From positions 1,736,001-1,800,000 of the forward strand of contig JAMXSV010000024.1 in assembly GCA_027559495.1 (NCBI GenBank): 64,000 nt of DNA, in the 5' to 3' direction. How positions within the stretch are numbered: position 1 is the stretch's first letter; every line of letters starts with the position of its first letter. Under the pieces are notes generated by a model. That model was not told the origin of the DNA. It did no database searches and saw only the letters and a program-made list of their open reading frames with translations. Shown in pieces: positions 1 to 12,739 of the stretch. Source of the stretch: Aurifilum marmelostoma (taxonomy: Eukaryota > Ascomycota > Sordariomycetes > Diaporthales > Cryphonectriaceae). A program made the position numbers and the translations under genes.

Positions 1-14
1 GTGCTCTCGGGGTT

Positions 15-40
15 CAGCAGATTTTGAAAATCTACTGCTG
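15..40. repeat. Short imperfect inverted repeat
   Basis: The arms CAGCAG-ATTTT and AAAAT-CTA-CTGCTG pair with a three-base bulge around a perfect 11-nt core palindrome (ATTTTGAAAAT). It could form a small hairpin. No function is evident. Confidence 0.5.
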
Positions 41-3000
41 ACTGTGACCGTTGCATAGGATCGCCCTGACGTCTGGGTGACCCAGATTTATCGCAGGGAA
101 AAGAGAAGAATAGGAAGATGAAGAAGGATAATTATCTCCTCTATGTGTGTGGGTGAGGGTGTGAGTTGGGGAGAGAGGTTGTTGCGACCGGCGAGATGAG
201 TGTTTGTTTCCACCGTCTTGGATCTGAACAACTTCTTTCTCGGTAGCGGTGGGGAGCGTTATCTCGAAGGAGAGAGGGTCGGCCTTCTCCCAAGATAGGT
301 GATAAGGTCAAGGCTTGAGGCCAGGGAGGAGAGAAGGGAGATGGTTATCTGTGTGTCTCTGGACTGATTGGTGCCAGTGCACATGCGCTGGGCTGGAGAC
401 GACGAGGATGGGGATGAGGACTGTTGTTTGAATAGTGTTTGGCTTTTGCAGGTTGGGGAAGAAAATCTGGGGAAGGCAGTGGGCGTCATGGAATTTCAGA
501 GGAGAGACGCAGGAGGTGGGCTGCGCGGGTGGGAGGAGGGAGCCGAGATCTTTTTTAAAACAGCAGGCGGCTTTTTCTCGTCCCTCTCCAGCTCCCACAG
601 CGGGTCAGATCCAGTTCCAGCACGTAATGGACGGGGTACAGTGCTCTTGCAATCTAGGCTGGGGGCCGGGGCCGGTACTTGGGTACCTGGGTACCTGGAC
701 ACCTTTTTTTTTTTTTTCCTTCTTTTTTTTTTTTTCTCCCTCTGGGGCGGTACGTACCCTTTCTTGGGGGGTGTGGTGTGGGTGGGTGGCAGACAGGGCA
801 GAGGTGGCTGCGCCTGAGCCCACAAAAAGGCGAGATTTTGGTGGGGGGGACCCCTGAAGCAGCCCCCCCTGACAAGGGCGAAGGCCAGAGGCGGGTCAGG
901 GAGAGACATGTGGAGGTGTGCGGGCTGGCTGAGTGGGGGATCAAGCACAGGGACGTCGGGACTGCGGCAGGACGCAGAGTACGTACCAGAAGAAGGAGGG
1001 AGGGGAGGGAGGGGAAGGGGGGGAGGGGGGGGGGTGTCACTTTAGCAATGGCGCTAGTGCCAGGTTACGATCTGAATTCATGTAGCAGGTGCAGGAAAGA
1101 AGAAGAAAAAAGGGAAGCCCAAGGAGCTGACACTACCCAAACAAGAAATGAGGTTATCCTATTTCCTATCAACTATTTTTTTTGCATCAGACCAAGAAGG
1201 GTGGGGAAAAATGGGAATGGTATCACGACTACCCAAGGTTGAAGAGAGAAGGGAATGAAGGGAAGAGAAAGAAGGGTGGATGGAAAAGAAGAGACAAAGA
1301 GAGAGACACATGAGCGGGAATGGTTCGGGTCAAGGTTTTGGGCAACGTATCATACTCAAGAGTCACAAAACTACACATTTGCAAGGAGTCACATACTTTT
1401 CCCCGTGAGACAAACTGACCTGCTAAAGTATCCTCCCCAACAAGCCTCCGACTTCGTCCCTCCACAGGCACGCAGCACGCCCTGATGCAACGATCGGAGG
1501 AGCCCTGCCTGAGCTGCCATCCTCTGCTCTCCTTCTCTGTCTTTTATCTCAGCCAGTCCCATCTCGTCATCCCGGATCAGGCCATGATCATCTCAGGATC
1601 GTCACAATCCGGGGTACAAAGTATCCATGCCGTTACCCCCCGTGGAGAACACTACTGGTCAACAACAGCCGCCCTTCTCTCACCCCTCCCTCACCCCTTC
1701 TCCCCCCCCCCCCCCCTTCCCTCTCCTTGAGACGACTGGCTCGGGGCCCTTTTTGGAGGAGGACAGTCTACGAGGGCTCGAGAGACAACTAGCACCATAG
1801 CATGAGTTGTGAACACCCAATGGACCAGGCAAGGCATCACACACAGTCGTATTATGACTTAATAGAAGGCAGGGCGGTGGATCCCCCACGAAGCCTGAAC
1901 CGGCGACCCATCCTCCTCCTCCCCCATCCACCCCCCCCCCTTTCCTTACTACCATGGGCCAGTCAGGTCAGTCTAGAATCCAGATAGCCTTGCTTCATGC
2001 CAGCAGGTGGTGTTGAGCGACGACAGGCGCGGCTATAGCCAAGTATTGCCCGGGGCTTGCTGCTGCACGTGCTGGGCCCTCCCTGGCGGTGTCAGGTAGG
2101 AGGAAAAGAAGCACCTTAGAGGAACAGGCAGGTTGATTGGGCTCCGACGAACTAAGCAGTCAACCAACCACCTTTGAATACACGCCCTCAAGGACAAGCC
2201 AACCCAAACCAACTGCCTCTCTGCCTCTCAGGCTCTTTCCTTATCCATACCCCCCCCCTCATACCCCAGACGAGATGGGTCCCGGGCGGCTGAGAGGCGC
2301 GGGGATCTTTTTGCCGCAGCTCAACACACACTCTCTCTCTCTCTCTCTTGTCTTCTTTCATCCATTTTATCCGGGCGGACATTACGACAGCCCACCAAGA
2401 GATTGCGAGATAAGGGAAAAAAGAGAAAAAAACCACCAAAAAAAAAAAAGAGGACAAAGCTCACGATAGTGTCCAGCCCGTCAAACCAAGAAATAACAAA
2501 TACGAGAAAATGAAATAAGATGAAAGAAGAAGAAGAAAATTACATGAAACAACATGCTTGCCGCGTTGGACAAGGCCCTGCGCCACGCTGGCTGTACGTG
2601 CAGGAGGAGGAGCCAAGCCCTTGGTCTCTGCCGCCCATTGGGGCCTCGCATCCTGAACCCCGGCGCGCAACGTGGTCGTCGACCTCTCTCTCTCTCTCTC
2701 TCTCTTACATTCTCTCCCGGCCAAGCCAGAGGGGACACGTTGTTCCTGCACATTCTGCGTACCACAATCATCAGATCAAACGCCCATGACCGCCTGAGGG
2801 TTTTGGTTTTTTGCGGAGTTGTGGGGTTTTTTGTTTCTCCAGAAGGCGTGTGCCCAAGAAAAGCCGGAGGAACGGGGTCAGGCCAAGGCCGATTCTTACC
2901 CCAGATTGGTGACGCAGTCTGCCCTGAGCTCATCAGGCCTCGTCGTCTGCATACACCCCCCCCCCAAATTAGAAAGATGTTAAAAAAAAAAAAAAGAGTT

Positions 3001-6000
3001 TAAGGGGCCCTCTTGTTCTCCCTCCCCCCTCCCCCTCGCTCATAATTGTAACTCCGCCAGCAGCTTGGTCAGCAAGCCAAAATTACGCCTGCTGGTAGCT
3101 CCAGTACGGCCGCTTCGGTATGGGGACCATCAACGAAAAGCAAGCTAGAGCAAGTCCAGTTTGGGGTCGGTCGGGGCCAAAGAAGAGAGGGAAAAAACCA
3201 AAAAAAACAAAAACGAAATAAACCTTGAGCGGTCCAAACGTGGGGGAGTCTATCTAGCCTGAGCCAGGAAGCGTGCTCCGGAAAATCTTCGTGCGAGGCC
3301 GGCGACACCCAAGAAAAAAAAGATAAGAAAATATTACCCGAGGGGGTTTAGCCTCCTTAATCTTGATTCAGCCGAGATGGGCCAGCGGACCCGACACCAT
3401 TGACTGTGTTGATATTTTCTCGCTGAAATCTCGGCCAGTCAACCTTTGGGAAGCCTACACAGCAAAATAGCAGTACTACTATCCGCAGTACTGTAGCATG
3501 TTGCGGATCCGAATCGCAGGCTCAGCAGACAAGGAGAACCCAAAACTCCAGTGCCCCCCTATATGCCGTAGTTGCTGTGGCACTACATCATAACAGCAGG
3601 ATTTTATCTTTTCTTTCTTTCTTCTTCATTGTTCCCTGCGCGGTCTGATTCCTTGCCCAGTCCCGCCTCAGGACTCTGAGCTGGCTGCATCCCGGCGATG
3701 GGCGGCGCGATTCCTTACGATCTGGGGAAAGCTGAACCAATCGTGCCAAATCTGCCCTGTAGCCTGGGCACACCTGGCTGGCGCCCTCTGGCCGTCAAAT
3801 AAGGCTCGATCTACCCGCCGGGGCGGGAGCAGGTATTTGTACATAGTCTAGATCTGCCAATCCCTCCAAGGTTTTGGTTTGTCGTGCTTCCCCCAAGATG
3901 TCGTCACCTCTGTGTTGCATGCGGTCGCATCTCGGAAGCACATGTCAAAAACCTGTCCTGGCCAGAACCTTGTGTGCCTGTTCCAGCCTGGTAATAAAAT
4001 TATTGTAGCAGAAAAAATTCTGAATGATGGGCAATGATGACGATCATTCCAGCAAAAGATAAAAAAATTTTCCCTTCCTCTATCTTTTTTTTCTTCTTTC
4101 TTTCGGGATGAGGGGATGGGGGAGGCCTGCGGACACACACGTCGTTGATCGTAATGGAATTGACATGTGAAGGGGCACCTCGCAATCGCGCTCCCATCCA
4201 ACGATATCCCCACGGGCTTGTAATCTTTTTTTGCGGGGAGCTGGTCCATGAGGGCTTGCAGCTCGAAGCCTGCAAGCAAAAGCTCGGGACTACCTGAAAC
4301 GGGATGGCCGAGCCTGGAGAAGAGGACCATGCTGCACACTCTTCGTCTTCGCCCCGCCTTAGTTTGATGTCGACACACTGACCTGGACCCCCTCTATTGC
4401 AAACCCCGACAAGTCTCGCAGACCGATAGTGATGATGAGAATGCGAGTCAAAGAAGGGAGAAGAAAAAAAAAAAAAAAGGGCCAGCCCTTGATGGTCGAG
4501 TAGCTCTCGACATGGACTGGGGCCTCGCGACTACATCGCGTCTGATGAAAAAAATTCATAGTCTCGGCGAATGGGCCGGCGAAATTCCATCTCGCTAGCC
4601 ACCAATATGGCCGCTCGCTCCGGGTTTTCCACTCAGACTTATCATGCCCTCGTCAAGAGAACGATTGTGCAATGATCGAATTTCTTTGCGGGACAACATC
4701 AGGGCCCGGGGCAGCCACGTTACTGCCCTTTCAAGCCTCGACAAGCAGCCACGGGGCGACCAGGCCTGCCCCCATCCACCGTGCGCCGACGACAAGAATT
4801 TCCCCAGTTTAGCAATTTGCCTCAGTAGGCGGGGCTCCACAGCTGCTCCCCCCTTCGTCTGGATCCGGGCTCACCATCAAAGTGCCCTTGAACGTGGGCC
4901 GCTCTGGCAATTCTGAACCCCTCTCCAGTTTTTCGCTCTGATACTCGCGGTCCGAAGACTGCCCGAATTTGGTTGGGGGTACCATAGCAAGCCAACAACT
5001 CTGCACCGCACACGGATCTCTTTGAACACGTAGCCTTTATTTTCCTTTCCTTTCTTTTTTTCCCGTCCTTCTTTTAATAATTGTCGAGAGTTCACACCTT
5101 TCCGTAGCGTCATGCAGGACCGAACGCACCGCCAAGGGGGTTACCCCAAAAGTTTAAAGGCGCCGCATTCACATGCCAACAAGATGGCTTTGCATGTGGA
5201 ACAGGAATGAGGGACATGGAGGGTGGAGGGGTTCTTCGTAAGCTGTTGGGGTGTAATTGCCACGCAGGCTCGCCGTGAGTGCAACAATAGTGAGCCCATT
5301 CTTGACAGCGGTGCCGGTCTTCGTGGGTCCCCCAAAATGCTCTCGGCGGTTCTCGAGTGGACAGGCTGGGGGCGAAATCGTACTACGATCCCTTACGAGG
5401 GCGGGCGCACACTCGTCGCTGTCTTTTGCATGAACAACAGCCCCGTTAAAGGTTCTCAAGCCTCCTCCACGCCTGGATCTGGGGACAGAACTGGCTCGTC
5501 TCTGGCTTCCCAATCAGGTTAGAAATGATTCCAAAGCTTCTGCGGGCCTTCTTTTTCTTCCTTCTTCTTTTTTTTTCTTTCTTTCTTTTTGGTTTTGTTT
5601 GAAGCACGGCTGCTGGCCTTGCTTGAACCTGACCCACCCTGGGGGTCGCTTTTGCTGCTGCTCGGAACTTGGGCGAAACAAGGCCGCCTCTTGTGGCCCA
5701 GACCAGGCGGACCCAGGCTTTGTGTTTTCGGTGAAATTTCCCGGCTTCCACAGTCCCCCATTCTTGCTATGCTTTGATCGGCAAGGGTTGGATGTACCAG
5801 GGCGGATCAAGGGCTTCGGGGGCAGAAGATCCTAAAAGATGCCCAGACCCCTCCAGATCCTCCAGAGCTGACCTGTCATCCCCTCGCGGCGGGCGTCGAA
5901 GCTTGCTGATTTGATCCGGTCGCCTCAAAGTCGCATCCTGCAAAGGACCCCGTGTCGCCAACCCGTGGACCCTTGCAGTGGTCTTTACAGTCTTGTAGCG

Positions 6001-6650
6001 GAGCCTCGGATCATTTCCGACGGGGTGCTGCGATGCATACCATCCGTGGCCCTGACGGCACGGTCACCCAAAGAATGGGCGGTTCAGCCTTGGGAAAGAA
6101 GGCTTCGTGTGCGGATCAAGCGGCCTCACGAGTCACTGCATCTCTGGGCTCACCAGGGGGGATAAAGCTTACGCCCAGGTGCTGAAACAGGTACATGATA
6201 CCTTGCAGGACGGCGTTGCAAGGAAGTCTGGATAGGGGGTTCTAGTACCTCTCGCATAGGGCCATTTAGTGGTGTGGTCTGGCGGGCGACCCAGGGAAGA
6301 TGAGGCTTGCAAAACCCCAGATTCTGTCAAGGGTTCATCTTCAGGGGTTTTGCTGCAGCCCGTGGGGTGTGGGCATGTTACATCCTGGACGGGGGGTTGT
6401 GATTGCGAGCGCGCCCCAAAGGCATTCCGGTGCTTCTCCTTTCCGACACTCTGCACGGGCGAGCATCTCTTGGTGATGGGCCCCATCGCAGAGCAGATGA
6501 GAGGTATCTGCTCTTGCACGCCTAAGCAGCTGATCTTCTCGTATTGACATGGTCGCATGCGGATGCACCGCGCGACAGCGACAACTTGCACCTGTCTCCG
6601 TCATCCATCACCACACCAGGTGGACGAAGAGGTCAGTTGAGCAGAGATAT

Positions 6651-6676
<26 letters not shown>
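6651..6676. repeat. (CA)n microsatellite
   Basis: Uninterrupted CA dinucleotide run in the gene-poor left part of the window, about 830 bases upstream of the RAD51-family gene. Confidence 0.9.
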
Positions 6677-6681
<5 letters not shown>

Positions 6682-7507
6682 ACGCCCCTCTAAACACACA
6701 CCTGACTACTTTTGTCGTGATCATGAGCATGCCCACCCAGACACACAACGCTCCCGTGTGTCGGAACGAGCTCGAAAGGGAGTCGAGGCCCCCACGCTTC
6801 TGGGCGAGCTATTGACTGTAATTTCGCAGCGGCCACCCGCCGTTATCTTGGAGCCGCTGCGCCCCGCGAAACAGGCGACCCCGCGCGGGGGAATACGAAC
6901 AAGACAATCATGGAGGCAATTAGCCCATTATTGCTCCGTACCCCGACGGATTTGGATTTGTGCTTGTCGTTGGCCCCATTTCTTGGGCGCATCAGAGAAC
7001 TGAACTTCATCCTAGACGTCTCGACTGTCTGGCCAGCGAGCGGATTTGTCAAGCTGTGCCCATCTCGTCCCTCCCTGCTGAACCCTGTCGATAGTGAAGG
7101 GGATAAATGGTGAGAGGGTGCGATACTCCAAGAATGATCGAATGATCGCAGCATAGGGTTTGAACCAGCGCTGCTCCTTTGCCGCATTGGAAATGCGATT
7201 CAATCAATGGATGAAGTTTCTCATCAATACGATGGTGAAATGTGAAATGTCAATTATCAGTTGATGTGGTGATTTGGCCCCAGGTGCAAGTACTGTACTA
7301 CCCCACACCTAGTCGCGCTTTCTCCAGACGCGTCAGTTGTACTTGCCACCTCAAACCCGTACTGTACCTGCACTTTCATCAACAGCCATACAAAATTGGA
7401 AAGAGCCAAGGCAGGCACGCTTGTCCTCAGCTGCAGGCCAAATCACCTTGTATGAACAAAACCCTCTTGACCTCTCACCCCAATCAATTTTGATGCTGCT
7501 ATGAGCC

Positions 7508-8981
7508 ATGGATTATCATACAAGACACGGCCATGATGTGGTCGGCAGCTTCGAACTGCCCTCATCGCGTGAGTACCGTCGATATCCCCGACCCCAACAC
7601 CACACGCTGATGTTCAGGTCAGACAAGACGTCTACCTTTTCAGCAGAGCAGGCTCTGGATGAATCAGATCGGGCCGTCTACGTGTCCTCGTGCGTGCCTA
7701 CCAGTATCCCCGACCTCGACCAGGCTCTGCTAGGGAGCAGCGTGAGTGCGCCACATGGTGTAGATGGGAAGGGCGGTTTGGCCAGGGGCCAGGTTACCGA
7801 GCTATGGGGTCCTCCTGGGGTGGGCAAGACGGCCATTGGGTGAGTCGGAATGCAGCCGATCGGCATGGAAGGTGTCAATGTACCTGACTGGTCTACAGCA
7901 TGCAAGCGGCCACGGCTGTGCTACGTGGTGGCGGGAGTGTCGTCTGGGTCGACTGCTTCCATCCCGTCTGTCAAGATCGTATTGCGGAGCTTTGCACCGG
8001 TGTAGACGCTGAGAGGAACAGCGTGCCGGCTGATCCCCTGAGCAAGCTGGTTCACTACTGCTGCCCAAGTCTGGCTCACTTCGTTGCCCTGCTCTGTAGG
8101 CCAACCCGCTCAGCGCTGCCAACAGATACAGCCCTCATTGTTATTGACTCCTTGTCCGCCCTGATCAACCATGCGTTTCCACGCATACCCGCTGTGGAAG
8201 CGAGTAGCAAAGGTGACAAATGGGGTGTGCCATTATGATACCTGCCCCAAGCTGAAACTGGTTTTGCTTACTTACATTGGCAGGTTCTTCACCCTCGTCG
8301 AGACGGATCAGTCTTGTGCAGTACGTTGTAAACGCGCTGGGAAAGCTAGCAGCGACTCATAATGCCGCAGTTGTCGTCCTAACACAATGCGCTACGCGGA
8401 TGCAGGCAGAAAGAGGCGCGACTCTGATCCCGGCCGTTGTTTCCACCGTCTGGGAACAAGGAATCGAGACGAGGGTCGCGCTCTTTCGAGACTGGTCGTG
8501 GCGCGACGGTCGGGTGTCTGGAATACGACTTGCTGCGATGCAAAAGGTCAATGGTGAGGCAATGCCAAAGACGCTAGCGAAGGTGTACGCCTTTGAAATT
8601 GACTCGGTTGGTCACACCGCCTCTGCTGAGGTCCTTTTTTTTCTTTTTCTTTCTTCTTCATTGATGTGTGCTGAGACCTCACAGACAGGCCTAGTGCCCG
8701 TGGAATACAATGAGACTCAGGCGGATGGTATGATTGCCTATACCCCAGCTCAGAAGCGCAAGCTTGCCGATGCGGGCTTTGAGCTCCCAGAGAGCGAGGG
8801 TGACGAATATGGTTGGCAGGAGGAGGACGACAGTGCATTGCCCGCACCACCGCCCCAGTGGCAGGGCAGCGAGGATATCTTGCTGGGACGGTATCCTGAG
8901 AGAGATGACGATGAGAGCGACGTCGACACCGATGATCCGGATCCGGATCATGAGGCTAGGCAACTTTCTGAGGAGGATTGA
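7508..8981 (+). CDS. RAD51/RecA-family recombination paralogue (Rad55-like)
   Basis: Predicted RecA-fold ATPase of homologous recombination, probably a RAD51 paralogue assisting Rad51 filaments in the nucleus. Exons: 7508-7568, 7623-7839, 7899-8212, 8284-8630, 8685-8981, giving 411 aa. The first and fourth introns are both 54 nt and frame-neutral, so they are less certain than the other two. Walker A is GPPGVGKTAIG, split by an intron after the Ile codon. Walker B is ALIVIDSLSALI. The later block QCATRMQAERGATLIP followed by VWEQGIETRVALFRDW is typical of fungal Rad55-like proteins. There is no N-terminal helix-hairpin-helix domain, which argues against Rad51 itself and Rad57. The last 60 residues are very acidic (D/E rich). 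The start is the first ATG in frame. Family assignment is firm; the exact paralogue (Rad55 versus XRCC2-like) is inference. Confidence 0.8.
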
Positions 8982-9633
8982 GCCGCACTGCATGAGAATG
9001 GGTCCCAATGCGCACGTTGCCATCCCTCGCCTCCACCCGACACTTACGGTCCTACACAGCGCCGCAGTGTCGCCTATCTTTCTCTCCCCCGGCTCCAGGC
9101 CTGTACAGGTAAATTTTCAATGCTGGGGGAGATGTCGTGATCGGTCCAATGTCGGCTTGACATTAGTGGGGCTACTGGACGGAGCTTGACCTCGGCCAAT
9201 CCCGCCTTTTTCGCCGAAATCTTCGGCGCGAATTTCCTCGGGAGGGTTGGGAGCCTGCACTGACACGACTGACTGCTGGGTACCAACTGCAACGGTGCTG
9301 GTGCTCCGGCACTGACCTGCCAGGGCTGGCCAGTGTGTCTGGAGAATGAAAATCCCAGCCTTTGCACGCAGTGTGTCTCCTCATGCCATGTGGTTTGATG
9401 ATGTGGGCTATAGGGAGCTGCAACAGAGATCCATCTAGCACAATGTGAGAGCTGCCCTGAGCCGATTTTTGCGTCATGATACGAACATGGGTGTTTACAA
9501 TGACCAGAGCTGTCCGGGGTTTTGGGTGCTGATGTCAGAATGAACGGCTTTGCTTGATGCTAGGCATGCTGGCAGGCTGGCTAGCCGCTGGTCATTGGCA
9601 GGCAGTATAGCATCTTTTCAAAAGGAGGGAAGG

Positions 9634-9670
<37 letters not shown>

Positions 9671-9717
9671 GGCTTCACTGTGGTGGCGGTGGTTGCTCTA
9701 CATTCTTCCTCGGGATA
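8982..9717. other. Intergenic, no supported gene
   Basis: Contains the 3' flank of the RAD51-family gene, then sequence with no convincing coding frame, ending in a long poly-A run. Confidence 0.5.
9634..9666 (+). repeat. Poly-A tract of 33 bases
   Basis: A run of 33 A residues about 50 bases before the first coding-like segment of the next locus. It may be a promoter dA:dT tract that excludes nucleosomes, or a relic of a retroposed poly-A tail. No target-site duplication is obvious, so I do not call an insertion. Confidence 0.85.
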
Positions 9718-11849
9718 ATGAGCAGATTTTGCGGACCAGTCTTGGCACTCAGGGTCAAGCGGATACATAAAAATCAGCTCAAACTCCATCGCAACATCGA
9801 TTTTCCAGGGCGACCACCTTCAGGGAAAACACTTCGCTTGCAAATGGAGCCGGTACCCACGATTTCCAGTGCAGAAAATTCATGGATGTAAAAAACCAGG
9901 GTACAGCATCGGCGGTCGCAATCTTGGTGGCACCGAGAAGAATTCAGCCAATCCACCCCCAGAGAACCTCGGCCATAGCCCGAGCACAATGGACAAGCGG
10001 AAGACGGGTGTGTCTTCGAGGTCCACATCATCAACTTTGAGCGGCACCAAGACCTGGCAGCGAGCTTTTTCTGGCCTATGTCATTGCCGATGCGCCCTCC
10101 ACAACCAAGTTGCAGCTGCTGCAGTTATGGAGACAACCATCTGATATCTGATGAATCTGACACCACCTGCCCCTCCCTGGTGGCCTGTTTCTGGGGCCGT
10201 GCGGATCTACCCGCCGTGGGCTCCAATGCCGGTGCGACACTGGCCTTGATCAACGGCAAAATGCCCTCTTCTCACTGCCTTGCACCAGTCTTGACAAGTG
10301 CGAGATGGTCGACGTCAGTATTCACGCTATCACGGCCCGGAACAATGAGGTTCCTAACGATCGTCTCGTCGTCGTTCTGCGTGTAATCTCAACATGGATG
10401 CCGGCAACCTCGCTCTACTAATTTCGCTCAGGAGAGGAGGGGCCGCAACAGGTGCGACCAGTTGCAACGCTCTCGACCATCAATGCAACAATGACTTGCA
10501 GCGGAAATGCAGGCCAGTGCCGCCCGTCCGCCCCTCCATCACATCTTTTCCCTCATTTCTTTGCCACCCGGTGTATTGTTTTCGGAGTAACAGCCGGCAC
10601 ATCCACGACTATAATTGGAGATATTCAAGCCCATACCGTCTTTGGACCACACCCTGAGGCTGGGAGGCGGCAGATCGGTGTGTCGGCTTGGCCTTCCGGG
10701 GTAATTGTTGCTGATCGCATGTGAAAGCGAGGGTCTCACCCTCTCCTCCTGCAGTGATCGGTTATACCTTGCTATGGCTCAATCACCGCCGTGCTGCGAG
10801 ACGATCATACCTCATGATGCAGGCATCAGGGGGGAGGTATTGCCGGGCCACCATCACTTGGGCAGGCTGGAACATACCTATGTTGTCCACGTAAGACTCG
10901 TGTGTGGGAGGTGTTCTTGCATTGCAACCTGGAGTGTTGCGCGAGGAGCCAGTAGTGTTGAGCATCTCCTCGGATTGCCGGCCCACCTGCATCTGCCCAT
11001 GGGGTGATATCTGACGTGTTGACGCAGAATCCCCGCATCAATACGCACCCCGGATCAGGTCTGACCCCTCACTCTCCGGCCTGGTCCGACGACTGTGCAT
11101 GCCTTGATCGCCTCTCGCAGTACCTTATTTTTTTTGGGTGTTCCTTGGCCCATTTGGCGGTCAAAAGTATCATACATGGCCTAAATTCTGCATGTCTGAC
11201 AATGTCACAAAGACCAACAGGATTGCCAGGGCTTGCTAATGGCTCCCGTCATGGATGATGAAAGGTAGAAGAACCGGGAACCTGCCTGCGCTGCGTATCC
11301 CGACGGTCCACGACACTGACAGCACATTCTAGAATGGGAGGAGGGCACGAATGAGTGGCTTAGCAACCCTGTGGTGTGGCCTACCGAGAAGTTCACCATC
11401 CTAGAAGTGCTGACTCGGAGACACGTATGTGCTGGAACCGAGATCTCCACGCGGCAGACGGCATTGCGGGACGGCATTCACGGCCTAAGGCCTGACGGTG
11501 GCCTCACGCCACATATGCAGCATCCCCTTGGCAATATCACCAGCACAGCATCCTTGACTATATGTCTGCAACCGCACCTGCGGCCACAGGGACCTCCACA
11601 AGGACCGATTGGCTCACCGGCTGCATGGAGAGGAGAAGCACGGTCCAGACAAACTCGAGCTGCCTCGTCAGACATGGCCTCTTGCCCTGGGCAGCCGACC
11701 GAATGCAGCACTGTACCCTTTTGGAACGGGCGGTATGGTCCAAAGCAGGAGGAGGTGCAGGGTTCCATGCTTGTGCAACTTTTCAGTGTGCAGAAAAAAT
11801 TTTTCAGGGCGGACTGTCTCATCGTCGACTTTTTTCACCGGAACCTTGA
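9718..11849 (+). pseudogene. Unidentified multi-exon coding region with in-frame stops
   Basis: I do not recognise this protein. Coding-like segments on the plus strand are separated by plausible introns. From 9718 an ATG opens 57 codons. At 9988-10070 a frame reads FEVHIINFERHQDLAAS and continues one frame over as LAYVIADAPSTTKLQLLQLW if a T5 run at 10066-10070 is one T short. At 10293-10677 the frame reads DVSIHAITARNNEVPNDRLV and later IIGDIQAHTVFGPHPEAGRR, interrupted by TAA at 10419. An intron 10678-10754 (donor GTGTGT) joins it in frame to VIGYTLLWLNHRRAARRSY, ending at a GTAAGA donor at 10891. A later exon (about 11186-11264, TAA at 11237) splices (intron 11265-11332, branch CTGAC) to EWEEGTNEWLSNPVVWPTEK, which ends at a GTATGT donor at 11425. 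A last open segment ends at 11849. Kept splice signals plus CAA-to-TAA-like stops suggest a recently inactivated gene or poor base quality. Exon limits are approximate. Confidence 0.4.
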
Positions 11850-12739
11850 GGGTTGGGGAGCATTCGCTTAAATAGTCTGACTGCGAAGTGATTCGAATAC
11901 GAGGTCCTGCAACAGGTATCTTGAAGTTTGGATGAAGGGAAGAGGGGGTTTTGATGCTGTCAATGGATTGGCCCAGTCCTCCTGAGCAGCATTCGATGCG
12001 TTCTCCTGGGAATTCTCGCCCTGCGTTCCGCGGCTGCTTGTCTTATGTTGCTGCGCATCACCGCCAAAGGCATGAGTTTCCTCATTTCATAGATGCTCCA
12101 TTTGTCTTGATCAACCGCATTGTCTGAAATTAAACATACTGTTGAGGATGGTCCGGGGGAATAGTTCGCCCAATGGATATGGATCAGTGTAATTAGCATC
12201 GCCTGGCCAGAGGATCTCGCTCTTATCTGCAGGGCGACGACACTGGGCCATGGACATGTCCTATCACGATACGAAATGAGGTGTATGGTGGGTAGTAGTA
12301 CCCGGACTTTGCGCGCCAACATGTCTGTGCCGTGGTGCGCTTCATGACCTTGGGCCTTGCCGTTGCTCTAACGCCCAAGCAAGACAAATTATTCCCTGGG
12401 CTTCTTTCGGGCCCAGATGTGCGTTGTGTGATTCATCTTGCGAGGCCCCCAGTGCTGGGGACCTTGTTCCTGCCAGCATGAGCCAGACCATTTGTTGTTG
12501 TTGCTGATGATTGATGATGTTGACGAACCCGGTGGGGATGCTCTGAGCACCGATCCTCGGCCTGCTAAACTGATGAACATGCAACATGCGAGAGGGAAAA
12601 GATCCTATGCTCGTTTCGTGAAGGCGAAGCTCTCCCCATGGGCTCTTGGCTCTTTGTAGGCGCCCTAAAGACCTGCACGGTCGCTGGTCTGCGATCCCAT
12701 CGGGCAAGTAGGATGGCCCAGTCGTAGCAAAACCGGTAT

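Larger units (their letters stand above)
1..7507. other. Gene-poor stretch, no supported gene
   Basis: I find no reading frame here that I can support. The longest open frames (for example 3848-4378 on the minus strand) are made of low-complexity K/E/R/F/S/P residues produced by poly-A, poly-T and C/T tracts, and show no family motif. Several long homopurine or homopyrimidine runs occur (T/C at 704-736, A near 2440 and 2985, (CT)n near 2330 and 2690). Short pieces could be UTR or promoter of a gene beyond the left edge, but nothing shows this directly. Confidence 0.5.

Noticed and set aside
3848..4378. 176-codon minus-strand open frame in the left gene-poor region
   Set aside because: Includes Lys/Glu and Phe runs from poly-purine/pyrimidine sequence and matches no family I recognise.
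7140..7215. B-box-like GGTTCAAACCC on the minus strand, as in a tRNA gene
   Set aside because: No A box at the right distance, no cloverleaf stems and no T-run terminator; a chance match.
9634..9717. Poly-A run as the tail of a LINE or processed pseudogene
   Set aside because: No reverse-transcriptase remnants, no target-site duplication and the sequence after the tract, not before it, looks coding.
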